Shown here: positions 12,139 to 23,900 of the stretch, piece by piece
How the letters are laid out: every line of letters starts with the position of its first letter
Position numbering within the stretch: position 1 is the stretch's first letter
DNA from: Lytechinus variegatus
Lineage: Eukaryota; Echinodermata; Echinoidea; Temnopleuroida; Toxopneustidae
Reading direction: 5' to 3'
NCBI RefSeq assembly: GCF_018143015.1
Contig: NC_054757.1
Span: 6,678,501 to 6,742,500, forward strand
Length of the DNA stretch: 64,000 nt
Notes under the pieces: generated by a model
The model's database searches: none
What the model was told of the DNA's origin: nothing
What the model saw: only the letters and a program-made list of their open reading frames with translations
Program-made: the position numbers and the translations under genes

Positions 12139-13768
12139 TCGTTCCCCTTCCCTCTACTATAGCATAACCCTCTTTCCTATTCTCTCTCACTTTCTCTCCA
12201 TCCTACAACTGTCTTTGTTATTTTGTTCTTCGGTCCCCTTCCCTCTTCTATAGCTTAACCCTCTTTCCTATTCTCTCTCACTTTCTCTCCATCCTACAAC
12301 TGTCTTTGTTATTTTGTTCTTCGGTCCCCTTCCCTCTTCTATAGCTTAACCCTCTTTCCTATTCTCTCTCACTTTCTCTCCATCCTACAACTGTCTTGGT
12401 TATTTTGTTCTTCGGTCCCCTTCCCTCTTCTATAGCTTAACCCTCTTTCCTATTCTCTCTCACTTTCTCTCCATCCTACAACTGTCTTTGTTATTTTGTT
12501 CTTCGGTCCCCTTCCCTCTTCTATAGCTTAACCCTCTTTCCTATTCTCTCTCACTTTCTCTCCATCCTACAACTGTCTTTGTTATTTTGTTCTTCGGTCC
12601 CCTTACCTCTTCTATAGCTTAACCCTCTTCCCTATTCTCTCTCACTTTCTCTCCATCCTATAACTGTCTTTGTTATTTTGTTCATCGGTCCCCTTCCCTC
12701 TTCTATAGCTTAACCCTCTTTCCTATTCTCTCTCACTTTCTCTCCATCCTACAACTGTCTTTGTTATTTTGTTCTTCGGTCCCCTTCCCTCTTCTATAGC
12801 TTAACCCTCTTTCCTATTCTCTCTCACTTTCTCTCCATCCTACAACTGTCTTTGTTATTTTATTCTTCGGTCCCCTTCCCTCTTCTATAGCTTAACCCTC
12901 TTTCCTATTCTCTCTCACTTTCTCTCCATCCTACAACTGTCTTTGTTATTTTGTTCTTCGGTCCCCTTCCCTCTTCTATAGCTTAACCCTCTTTCCTATT
13001 CTCTCTCACTTTCTCTCCATCCTATAACTGTCTTTGTTATTTTGTTCATCGGTCCCCTTCTCTCTTCTATAGCTTAACCCTCTTTCCTATTCTCTCTCAC
13101 TTTCTCTCCATCCTACAACTGTCTTTGTTATTTTGTTCTTCGGTCCCCTTCCCTCTTCTATAGCTTAACCCTCTTTCCTATTCTCTCTCACTTTCTCTCC
13201 ATCCTACAACTGTCTTTGTTATTTTGTTCTTCGGTCCCCTTCCCTCTTCTATAGCTTAACCCTCTTTCCTATTCTCTCTCACTTTCTCTCCATCCTACAA
13301 CTGTCTTTATTTTGTTCTTCGGTCCCCTTCCCTCTTCTATAGCTTAACCCTCTTTCCTATTCTCTCTCACTTTCTCTCCATCCTACAACTGTCTTTATTT
13401 TGTTCTTCGGTCCCCTTCCCTCTTCTATAGCTTAACCCTCTTTCCTATTCTCTATCACTTTCTCTCCATCCTACAACTGTCTTTGTTATTTTGTTCTTCG
13501 GTCCCCTTCCCTCTTCTATAGCTTAACCCTCTTTCCTATTCTCTCTCACTTTCTCTCCATCCTACAACTGTCTTTATTTTGTTCTTCGGTCCCCTTCCCT
13601 CTTCTATAGCTTAACCCTCTTTCCTATTCTCTCTCACTTTCTCTCCATCCTACAACTGTCTTTGTTATTTTGTTCTTTGGTCCCCTTCCCTCTTCTATAG
13701 CTTAACCCTCTTTCCTATTCTATCTCACTTTCTCTCCATCCTACAACTGTCTTTGTTATTTTGTTCTT
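12139..13768. repeat. 91-bp minisatellite, about 18 units
   Basis: A pyrimidine-rich unit starting CGGTCCCCTTCCCTCTTCTA repeats head to tail. Unit starts can be read at 12231, 12322, then every 91 bp; three units are 88 bp because GTT is lost from CTTTGTTATTTTG. Units are nearly identical, with occasional single-base changes. The long flanking CT-rich region (11840-12138) is probably its ancestral context. The array has no coding potential. Confidence 0.95.
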
Positions 13769-15053
13769 CTTCTTACTTCATCTAACCCCCTGAATGCTCT
13801 CTCTCTCTCTCACTTCAGTCCTTTTTGACCACTTATGGCAAAATTACTACAATAATTATAATCTAGCATGCACCAAAAATTAGGGGCAATATACCGATAA
13901 ATGTTTTCAACAAACATAATTTGAGTGATGGATTAAAATTTGACTATATTTCCTTCATTCATATTAAAAACTTGTGTTTGAATCTGACATCAATATGACA
14001 AAGACAACGAGACAAAACATGGGTTAAGAGTCGATTTACTTTATTCACGTGACTTTGATTTGTGGAAAGTGTCCAACATCAATTTAGCAAAGATAATTGA
14101 AAAGAAGACTAATAGAAAAGGTGGTAAAGGGTTCATATACTTCATTCATGTGAGTTTGTTTATTGGGAAATATTCAGTGCAAAGTTATTAAAAGGCACAG
14201 TACAATGTGCAAGAAGGAAGTGCTGTAACAACGTTAGAATAGACACAATAGACTGAACTTGTTCTAACCTCCAAGTCAAGTCAATGGGGGTGATGAACGA
14301 TGGAGCAATTAGTCGTGTCTTATTCATCATGGAATTATAGCAAATTGGTCCAATCTAACAATGTTGAGATAGTTAGATAGACTGATGGATAGATAGACTG
14401 ATGGATGGATAGATAGCTAGATAGACTGATGGATGGATAGATAGTTAGCTAGATAGACTGATGGATGGATAGATAATTAGATAGCTAGACTGAGAAATGG
14501 ATGGATAGTTAGCTAGCTAGCTAGATAGATAGACTGGATGGATGGATAAATAGTTAGCTAGATAGACTGATGGATAGATAGTTAGCTAGATAGACTGATG
14601 GATAGATAGTTAGCTAGCTAGATAGATAGCTAGATAGATAGTTAGCTAGATAGACTGATGGATAGATAGGATGGATGGATAAATAGATAGGTAAATGGAT
14701 TTCATCAAAAACATATTGTCTTGCAGTACAAAATTGTATTTAATTGAACATGAATTACAAATAAAAATAAACATTAGTGGCAAGTAACACAAAACTTAGC
14801 AATGATCATCAAACATTTCTCTACAATTGATTCCACTGACTAGTACAATGTACAATCAATCGTAGAAATAAAGCGTATGATTATTCCCTAACCTTGTTTT
14901 ATGGGACCTAAATATTATTAAATATACAAGTAACATTTGAAATCAAGAGGTCGTTTCCGTAGTGCACTCAAGTATCCAGGCACCCCAGGAGGGGTAACCA
15001 AACTTTAATATCTTCATCTAAAGCTTTGTTTCATTTCCTATGGCCAATATTCT
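13769..15053. other. no gene; GATA/CTGA microsatellite at 14366-14698
   Basis: The first part (13770-14360) shows nothing recognisable. From about 14366 to 14698 a GATAGATAGACTGATGGATG-type tetranucleotide array occurs. The remainder is AT-rich and unassigned. Confidence 0.6.
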
Positions 15054-15657
15054 TAAAGGGGAATCCAACCCAAATTAAAACTTTTTTTTATAAGGAAAAG
15101 AAAAATCAGACAAGTTGATGGGTGACAGTTGAACAATATTGGACAAACAACAAGAAAGTTATGACTTTTAAAAAGTTGTGCATATTGGTAATCACTATAC
15201 CCATGGAGACTTCAAATTGGCTGCATATGGGATGTTATAGTGATGTAAGGCAAGGACTACTATTCCATGTACTCCAATACATATTATGGCTAAAATGCCA
15301 TTTTCCCCAAAAGTTTTATTTCAATTTTTTTTTTCATGAGGACATAAAACAATATACTACCTGGGTTATGTTCAGATTACTGCCCCAGGGAAATGGGTAC
15401 TTAGGAGAAAACCACAAATCCCTGATAATAAAGTACATGGCCTACGGGAAAGTTGTCCTTGCCCCTTGTCACAATTTACTTACCCAGTTGCCAATTTTTG
15501 AAATCTACAGTACATAGTATTAGTGATTAGTCAATTTTTAAGCAGTTACAACTTTCCCATTGCTTGTCCGATTCCTTTCAAACTTTCACCATTCTGCTTA
15601 AGTTATTTTTCTCCTCCCAACACAACATTTTATGGCCAAGGCTGGATTCCCATTTAA
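15054..15657. mobile_element. long-arm foldback element
   Basis: The left end TTAAAGGGGAATCCAACCC and the right end GGCTGGATTCCCATTTAA are complementary, as are inner parts (AAAAATCAGACAAG against CTTGTCCGATTCC; AAAGTTATGACTTTT against its right-arm match). A 131-codon ORF inside (15122-15517) spans the arms and centre. I judge it chance, because no domain or codon pattern is recognisable. Confidence 0.65.
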
Positions 15658-16242
15658 GTTTGATAGAAAATAAAACATGGTCCAAGTGACTAACAGTCTC
15701 AAGATTTTCATTTTGTAAAATAAAAAAATACCATGTTCTTCCATGTTCGAATGACTATATTCCACTCTCTCTGGTCACATGTAAAAAACAACTGATAAGA
15801 AGAAAAATCTCAAGAAAAACCTCAGTTCAAATAAACATAGATCAAACACTGTTAGAGCGGCAGATTTTCCACTTATGCTTGGTTTTGTTTTATTGATTCT
15901 GCTACGATTGTCATGATTTCAAAGTATTTTTCATAAATCAACTTTGAGGGGCCTATCTTCCATTCAGTTCTGTGAATTCTTTCCCTCTTCCGTATTACAG
16001 AAAACTGGGAACTCTAGGCTTAGTTTGATCCAACTGAGAGAGGCAGGAAATGTGAATTTGAACATCAACTGTGTGTGCTTGTGGTATTTACTAGGATTAT
16101 TTTCTCATACGTTATTTTTCATGGTGGAGAAAACTATTATATTCATCACTCCAGGGACCTATTACACCAACACTTTCTATCTTGGTAACTTCAATTAACC
16201 TACATGTATGAATCTGATGTCTAAGGTATTTGACAAAATTAT

Positions 16243-16853
16243 TTAAAGGTCAAATCCACCTCAGAAAAATGTTGATTTAAATCAATAGAGAAAAATCAGA
16301 CAAGCATAATGCTGAAAATTTCATCAAAATCGGTTGTAAAATAAGAAAGTTATGACATTTCAAAGTTTCGCTTATTTTCAACAAAATAGTTATATGAATG
16401 AGCCAGTTACATCCAAATGAGAGAGTCGATGACGTCACTCACTCACTGTTTCTTTTGTTTTTTATTGTTTGAATTATACAATATTTCAATTTTTACGAAT
16501 TTGATGATTAGGACCTCATTGCCTGAAGCACAAAATGTTAAAATAATGGAATTCCACGTGTTCAGGGAGGAATGAAACTTCATTTCACATGACAATGACG
16601 AGAAAATAAAAATATTTCATATTTTGTATAATAAAAGACAAAAGAAATAGTGAGTGAGTGATGTCATCAACTCTCTAATTTGGATGTAACTGGCTCGTTC
16701 ATATAACTATTTTGTTGAAAATAAGCGAAACTTTAAAATGCCATAACTTTCTTATTTTACATCCGATTTTGATGAAATTTTCAGTGTTATGCTTGTTGAA
16801 TTTTTCTCTTTTTATTCAAATCAAGTTTTTGTTGGGGTGGACTTGTCCTTTAA
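16243..16853. mobile_element. foldback element, family C (arms carry TGACGTCA)
   Basis: About 610 bp with inverted arms of more than 200 bp. The left arm runs TTAAAGGTCAAATCCACC, AGAAAAATCAGACAAGCAT, GAAAGTTATGACATTTC and ATGACGTCACTCACTCACTG; the right arm mirrors it and ends GGACTTGTCCTTTAA. Related copies are at 51977-52280 (left arm only) and about 55555-56147. There is no transposase, so it is non-autonomous. Confidence 0.75.
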
Positions 16854-17404
16854 TCATGAATGATGAATCAAGTTATAATACATTTGCTCAAAATAATTAA
16901 GACCCCCTAACAGAAAGAATGACAAATTAGATTGCACACATTGAAAATGACATTTTGGATGGCATGTAAAACAATCACTTTTCAAAATAAAATCAAATTG
17001 CACTTTCTAACATTTATAAACATACAATATCTATTTAAAAAAAAATCAGAAGGTCAAAACATGAGGATCGGCAACATTGACACAAATTAACTCCCTGAAT
17101 GTCCCAGAGATTAAGATCATTAACATGGAACTGCAAAAATACTTTTTGTTCATTGTTTTCTTTCATATTTTCGTGCCAGGCAGCCTCCTGTAGGCCTATA
17201 TGCTTGATGAAAAAAAAAATAAAACAGCTTTTTTTGCTGTTGACATTTTGCACCATTTCTAAGCACTTGAATATCTAAACAAGGACTTCTCCTAAATTCA
17301 AAATGGCCATGCTGACTAGTCCCACGGACAGAATAGTCATAGGTTTGGGATTTTGTAAGGAACATATTTCATTTGCTAGAATTATCAGCAGTGTCACTCG
17401 GTCT

Positions 17405-17945
17405 GCTTGTAAAAGCATATGGGCAAGGATCCAAAGTTGATATCTTCACAAACTCAGGAGATCATCATCTGATCTCAGAAGCATCATAATACACTGGCTC
17501 TTCATCTTTTTCAACTATGCCATCCTGTTCACAAATTGGATGGCTAAGGATCTCAGGTTGAACTGTCCACATAGCACTGAAGACATTCATCACCCACTCT
17601 CAGCAATGTCATTCTACACTGGCACTTCATCTTTGTCAGCTATGCCATCTTGTTCCAAAGTCTGATGGCTAAGGATCTCAGGTTGAAATGTCCACATAGC
17701 ACTGAAGACATTCATCACCCACTCTCAGAGATGTCATTCTACACTGGCACTACATGTACATCTTTGCCAACTTTCCCATTCTGTTGACAAAAATGATGGC
17801 TAAAGATCTCGGGTTGAACTGTCCTTAGAGCACTTAAGACACTCATCATCTGATCTCAGAAGCATCATTGTACCCTGGTACCTCCTCTTTATCAACCACG
17901 CCATCCTCTCAGGTTGAACTGTCCTCTGAGCACTGAGGACATTCA
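17405..17945 (-). repeat. tandem copies of the TXNDC15 last-exon tail
   Basis: Four degenerate units of roughly 100-130 bp lie directly behind the TXNDC15 stop codon. Each resembles the last part of the coding exon (about 17946-18010) plus a linker with GGCTAAGGATCTCAGGTTGA. Read on the minus strand, the outermost unit (stop at 17465-17467) and the nearest one (stop at 17847-17849) still encode a tail ending in D-A-S-E-I-R-stop, against D-A-A-E-I-R-stop in the gene. The two middle units have an earlier TAG. They are either 3' UTR duplications or relics of alternative terminal exons. Confidence 0.75.
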
Positions 17946-20900
17946 TCACCTAATCTCAGCAGCATCATTGTTCATTGGCTCTTGGTCGTTGTCTGCTATA
18001 CCCACCTGCTCGTAGAACTCACCCGTCCTCCAGACCTGAATGATGTAATCCTGAATTGCAGTGATCTTAGCTCTGACCGCCGCTCCAACTTTCTGTTGTA
18101 ACAAGCCCAGTCCACACAGGAACAAGAATGTGTTTGAGAACCAGAGGAAGTAATCTGGACCTATAACTGCTGTGGTAGGAACAGGTCCTTCTTGGTCTTC
18201 TTCTGAGACTTGTACGGAGTTGTTCACTGGTAGACCTGAATTAAAAAAAAATGAGAACAATAAAAATTAAGTTCAAAACTGCTGTTTAAAGCATGTACAT
18301 TATTTTCATGGTTTTGCAACACAAATACAAACATTGGAATTGACTACTCCAATACATTTACATCCACTGTATACATGCTTTAAATTGTATGTAACAATTT
18401 GCAACATATTATAATTACAATTTTCCATACGACAGCTAAATGAATGAAATTTACCAAAAAAGCTTTAACAGCAGGATTTTGCTTAATTTTGTCATCGATG
18501 AGTTGAAAACCAAATATCCTTCAAACTTTAAGCTTATAAAAAAATTATGTTTTTTTGTCTTTCATCTTTACAGTTTCCTATTAAAGATTTAGTATCCTAC
18601 TAATGATGAAAAAAATCCTCTTAAATTGATTATTATGGCCAAGAAGTAAAACCTCAAAACAAAGTGCTTGATATATAAAGCTGATCTACAAAAATACCAA
18701 TTCCTTTATTCTGGTTCATGGAAACCATGCCCATAAACACTAACATTTAACAGAATCAGATAAATTCGGAAACGATATACCACAACACAAACAATCTATA
18801 ACCGGTGCAAACATTTTAATTCCCATGCACTTTGTGCAGAAACCTTTAATTTGAGCCATTAATCATCCAATCTTTTCCCCAAATACAATCATTTCTGCTA
18901 TAGGATGCACAAAATTGTTGACAATAAAGATAGAACTGAGATATAGTAGGCTACACCATGCTTAGCATCACTCAGCAACCATCATTTACAAAAAAGTAAG
19001 TTAGATGATTTGTTGTTTTTATTCTTCATCATACTTAATTTTGAATTATAAATTTTGAATTTTGATTTATGCCCTTCATTGAACAACAATTGATGGAAAT
19101 TGTGATAGCTTATATAAACAAAATTTTAAAAAATGCTGATCTGAAAACAAAAAATCTTAATATCATCACTGTCATTCATTTTAATAGTGAAAGCCTACAT
19201 GTATATTTCATATACATACACAACTTTTATATATAATAATAATACAGGGTATTTATATTGCACACATATCCACCTTGTTAGGTGCTCAAGGCGCTCCTAT
19301 ATTACCCGGCTAAGCTAGGCCTTCATAGCGCACACAGCTTCTTAAGGAATTACTGCCTACCGGTACCCATTTACCTCACCTGGGTTGAGTGCAGCACACT
19401 GTGGATTAGTTTCTTGCTGAAGGAAATTACGCCATGGCTGGGATTCGAACCCACGACCCTCTGTTTCAAAGTCCGAAGACTAATCCACTGGGCCACAACG
19501 CTCCACATATATATATATATATATATTTGGTTTTTCTGCAAATATCATACCAATGGTGCACTGGTTTGCGCTTCTAACATAAGTAAAGCAATGTACAAAT
19601 TCTTTTGAGCTGTGACTCAGTGTTTATCCATCTGTGGTCTTTCTTGTTAACTACAAATAGTATTAATCTGTGGTGATAGCTAATCCAAGGACAAACACGA
19701 TTTCTGCTTCATTATTGCCCTTGGTAATCAAATAATTAAGGATTTTTAAAAACTAAGACAACTTTAGTAGAGAATAATCACCTTATAAAAGATGTTATGC
19801 AAGTAACCCATAATCACTGACCTTCTTTTAAAGAAAAAAAATTGTAGATTTTATACTAAAGTGCATAAAGGGTCCTGTCACACGCATTCATCTAAAGCAC
19901 AGTGTACACTGGCCAAAATATATGTTTAAATATGTGTTTAATTTCTAAAGAAAATCAAAAGGCAATTCAAGAATACCTTTTTGGTTTCAAATTAGGTAAC
20001 TCTGTTCGCCTACTGATATTTCAGCAGCAGCTGGCCATGTTATGAGTGGCTTGTGTTTTAATCTTGAATTGTCCTCTTATGCAATGGTGGTATGTTTCAA
20101 GTGATGTTAGAATGTCAATCAAATATTATAAAAGTATTCAGATCAAGTTTTTGGATGCAGATGGATATTCTCCCCATGAGAAGGGCGGGGGGGGGTCTCA
20201 GTTTTGTTGTTGTACGCATGTGCAACCAGAAAAAAAATGTCTAAAAAGGCTCACCTTGTCTAGGATATTTTCCTCTTCAAATTCACCATAAAAAAATAAA
20301 CTATAAGCAAAAGAGTAGGGCCAACAAAATTGGTCTGGACATTTGGAATGCTCACAGAATGCAATTAAAAATTGCAAAATGAACATGAAGTACTGAAATG
20401 TTTTTTTTTTTGTAGTTTTCATTTCCCAACCATTCAAGTTAATTTGGTGCCTGGGGAGTGTTTCATCAACTTATTTGACCGACAGATTATCAGATCGGAC
20501 ATCTTTCCTTGATTCTGATTGGCCGAGAGGCACTGTTACTACTGTAACTGTCGGAAAAATGGGACTTGTCAGATAAAACATCCGACAAGTCCTTTCATGA
20601 ACGCTCCCCAGGTGTGTATGTCCAGGGGATGAATAAAAATATGTCAGTTAAAAACTGGTCTACCGTTTCACAAAGAATTGATATAATTACACATTTCTTT
20701 AACGAATGCACTATCAAGCCAATCAAATCAAATGATTTCAGTAGCTTAAAGAGAAATTCCAGTAGTTGCAGTAAACACTGATTTCATGAGAAAGTCTGTA
20801 AAACAAGGCTTAATTGTCAGTATATCATTGAGGATCTAGATCTGGTACAGTTACATAAACTGAACTTTGTGAAATCTTGAAATCTACGCTGAAAAATGTT

Positions 20901-23900
20901 CAGACTGAAGATCCCCAACACAGATAAGCGCACGTGGGACAGTGTATAATTATTGCTTTGAATGTCGGGCCCGACGCTCTACCCGAATCCTGTGCTTATT
21001 TGCTGATTTCTCAGCAATTACACAATTTCTTCCAGAATCCTTTGGCACATACGTTTTATTTATACAAACAGACACTTTGGTGGTCATTTCATTGGATTCT
21101 GTACGAACTCATTTTGATATCGTTACCAAAACTAGCATTTATCTTTAAAACTGTAATTGCACATAAGTTATTATGTAGTTATGTGAAATGGACCCCTGAA
21201 CCTCTCCCACGTTTGTCTTGTATGACTCAGTTGCAGTAAGGGGATTTGGGAGATAGGCATTGAACAGGGAAACGCTTCAAAGAGATGGTAACTCTGCTTA
21301 CCGGTCAAGTTGTGTACAAAGTTCATCATGCTCTCAAGTGTTCTTTGGCTCTCATTAAACCTTGCCGCTAGCTTGCCATTGTGGAACAATATGATGCTTG
21401 GGACCGCTACTATCCCATACCTTGAATTTACCCTGTAGGAACGATCGGGAAAAGATTGCATCAAAGCTCATATTCAATAAACCTCTTACTAACAAGTTTG
21501 ATAACTTATACACGTTAAATGTAATGTAGATTAAAGATTAACGAAAGTTGTCATTGGGTGGACAAAAGAAAACTTTCATAAGAAAGTTTCAAATGTATTA
21601 CTGATTACATAAGAGATTTCAAGAACAAGACAAGTATTACTGACTATGCAACTAAAATGTATATCTTCATCATTCATTATCATCATCATAATAATGATAG
21701 GCATTTATACATGTATAGCGCCATCTATCGAGAAATGTTTTATTCCGAGGGGCAATGTTATCATTATTACCCCGGCTTTAGCTCAAGCTGCCTATCAGCG
21801 CTCATGCATTCACGGAATTAATCCTACCGGGTACCCATTCACCTCACCTGGGTTGAGTGCAGCACAATGTAGATAAATTTCTTGCTGAAGGAAATCACGC
21901 CATGGCTTGGATTTGAACCCACAACCCTCTGTTTCATAGTAAGACTAATCCACTGGGCCACAACGCTCCACACGTAATCATCATAATCATCATCATCAAC
22001 AATATCATCATCCTTATGAAATCCTCATCACCACTAAAACCTTAATTTCATTCATATATTGCTTGCAATCATGTTAGTTCACCAAATGTTCCCAATTCGC
22101 TTCATTTTCAACTACATATATGGGGTGCAGAAAGCACAAGTGTATCCTAACAAAAAGGGAAGGTACATGTATACAGAAAATGTATATGAACAAGCATGAT
22201 GATCAGATGTTGTTTGAAGGTTTGCATGGTGGCATGTCAGTCAGACTGCAGGTCCCAAGAAAGTGGCTTTTTTCATCCAAGTGATATTCATGACTTGAGA
22301 TGTTTTGCATATTTAATGAGCTTGATGCGGACCAAAACACCTCTTTTCATTCGGTCATTGCTGCTCTCATTGTGCATCAAATTTCATGACTTTGGTACCA
22401 TTGTAAAGAAGAAGAATCATTCTTTCAGGTCATGAGTTTGGATTTATTCAAAGATTTTGTAATATAGGTTAAAATTTTGATCTAAAATATGCTACAAAAT
22501 AAATATTTTCACCTGACAAAAGCTGCTATTTTCACACTTTATTTATGTTTGAGCCCAAATGATTTTTATATCATGATAAAGCTGAATATGTATGCTTTGA
22601 AATGATATAGGTTTCAAAATAAGAATTGCTTTAATCGGGTCAAGATCACACTTTTCATTTGCCAAGTACATAAAGCAGTTTGAAAACAAGAATACTGCAC
22701 TCTGATTGGTCAAAGAGACCACCCAGTGGCAAATTCCAACGGTTCCAGTGCCTGGGTTCGTGGGAAGGTCACACTTCCCATGTGGTAATCTCCTCAAATA
22801 CCCCGCGCCTGTTGTTCTGTGAACCTTATCCAGCCAATCAGGACTCTGGATTTCATGCAAGTACAAAATTTCAGAAATCTCGTCTTGTACCTTGGTGGGA
22901 AAAGTGTGATCTTGACCCGATTAAAGGTACCGCATATCAAGAATGGCATTGTGAGAAAGTACAGAAGTTCAGCTTTATGGTGAAATAGATATCATTGAGG
23001 CTCAAAATAAAAAGTTTTGCACAATTTGCAAAAGAAAACAGAGGAAGAAAATTCAGTTTTGAGGCACACTTTCAGGCCAGAAATTTACTTATTCAACAAA
23101 ATATTGTATACAAAATAAATGACCAATATGAAAGAGTAACTTTTACTCTATCTGATGGTGCAATAATATGTCATTTAACTTGAGGTTAAAACAGGTAAAT
23201 TCTTAGAGAAAGAAAATCTCACGAATCACGAGATTTTGCAAGGAGGATTCAGCCACGAGATGATTTGGATGAATCTGGCCTTTTTGCTCATTAGCATAGG
23301 GACCTGCGGTCTGACTGCATGTACAGTTGCTGATGTGGTTTACGGTACACCATGTGGAGTGTTATAGAAACAGTGGATAGAAGAGAAGAAGTGGATAGGC
23401 GAGAAAGTGGAGATTTGAGAGTAGAGTATTCTTTCTCCTGAAGACGGACAGTCAACCTGTCCGAAACGTCGAGTCTCTCTACTACTCATCATCTCTACTC
23501 GCCGACTCAAGCCAGCATCTCCTAATCAGCTCTACTACTCAAGCTGTTCTCCTCAACATTCCTTCTGGTTTACAGTCCTTTTCAGGACTACTTTCAAGAA
23601 AGAATACTCTACTCTCAAATCTCCACTTTCTCGCCTATCCACTGTTTCTATAACACTCCACATGGTGTACCGTAAACCACATCAGCAAAGCAAGATGATG
23701 ATGATCCACAGCATATATATGGTGCCATATTTCTGTTAAAAAAACATTCATAGGCCCAGGCACATACATCAAAAATAATTTTGCCAATCTGTAAAGGGGA
23801 ATGAAACCTTTGGAGCAAGTAGGCTTGTGTCAAAAAAGAAAAATCAAAGAATAAGAACAAATAGTTTGAGAAAAATCAGACAAATAATGAAAAAGTTATG

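Noticed and set aside
12139..13768. CRISPR-like array
   Set aside because: Units are contiguous with no unique spacers, and the genome is eukaryotic, so this is a minisatellite.
15122..15517. 131-codon plus-strand ORF
   Set aside because: It lies inside a foldback element, spanning part of its arms and its centre, and shows no domain, so it is treated as chance.
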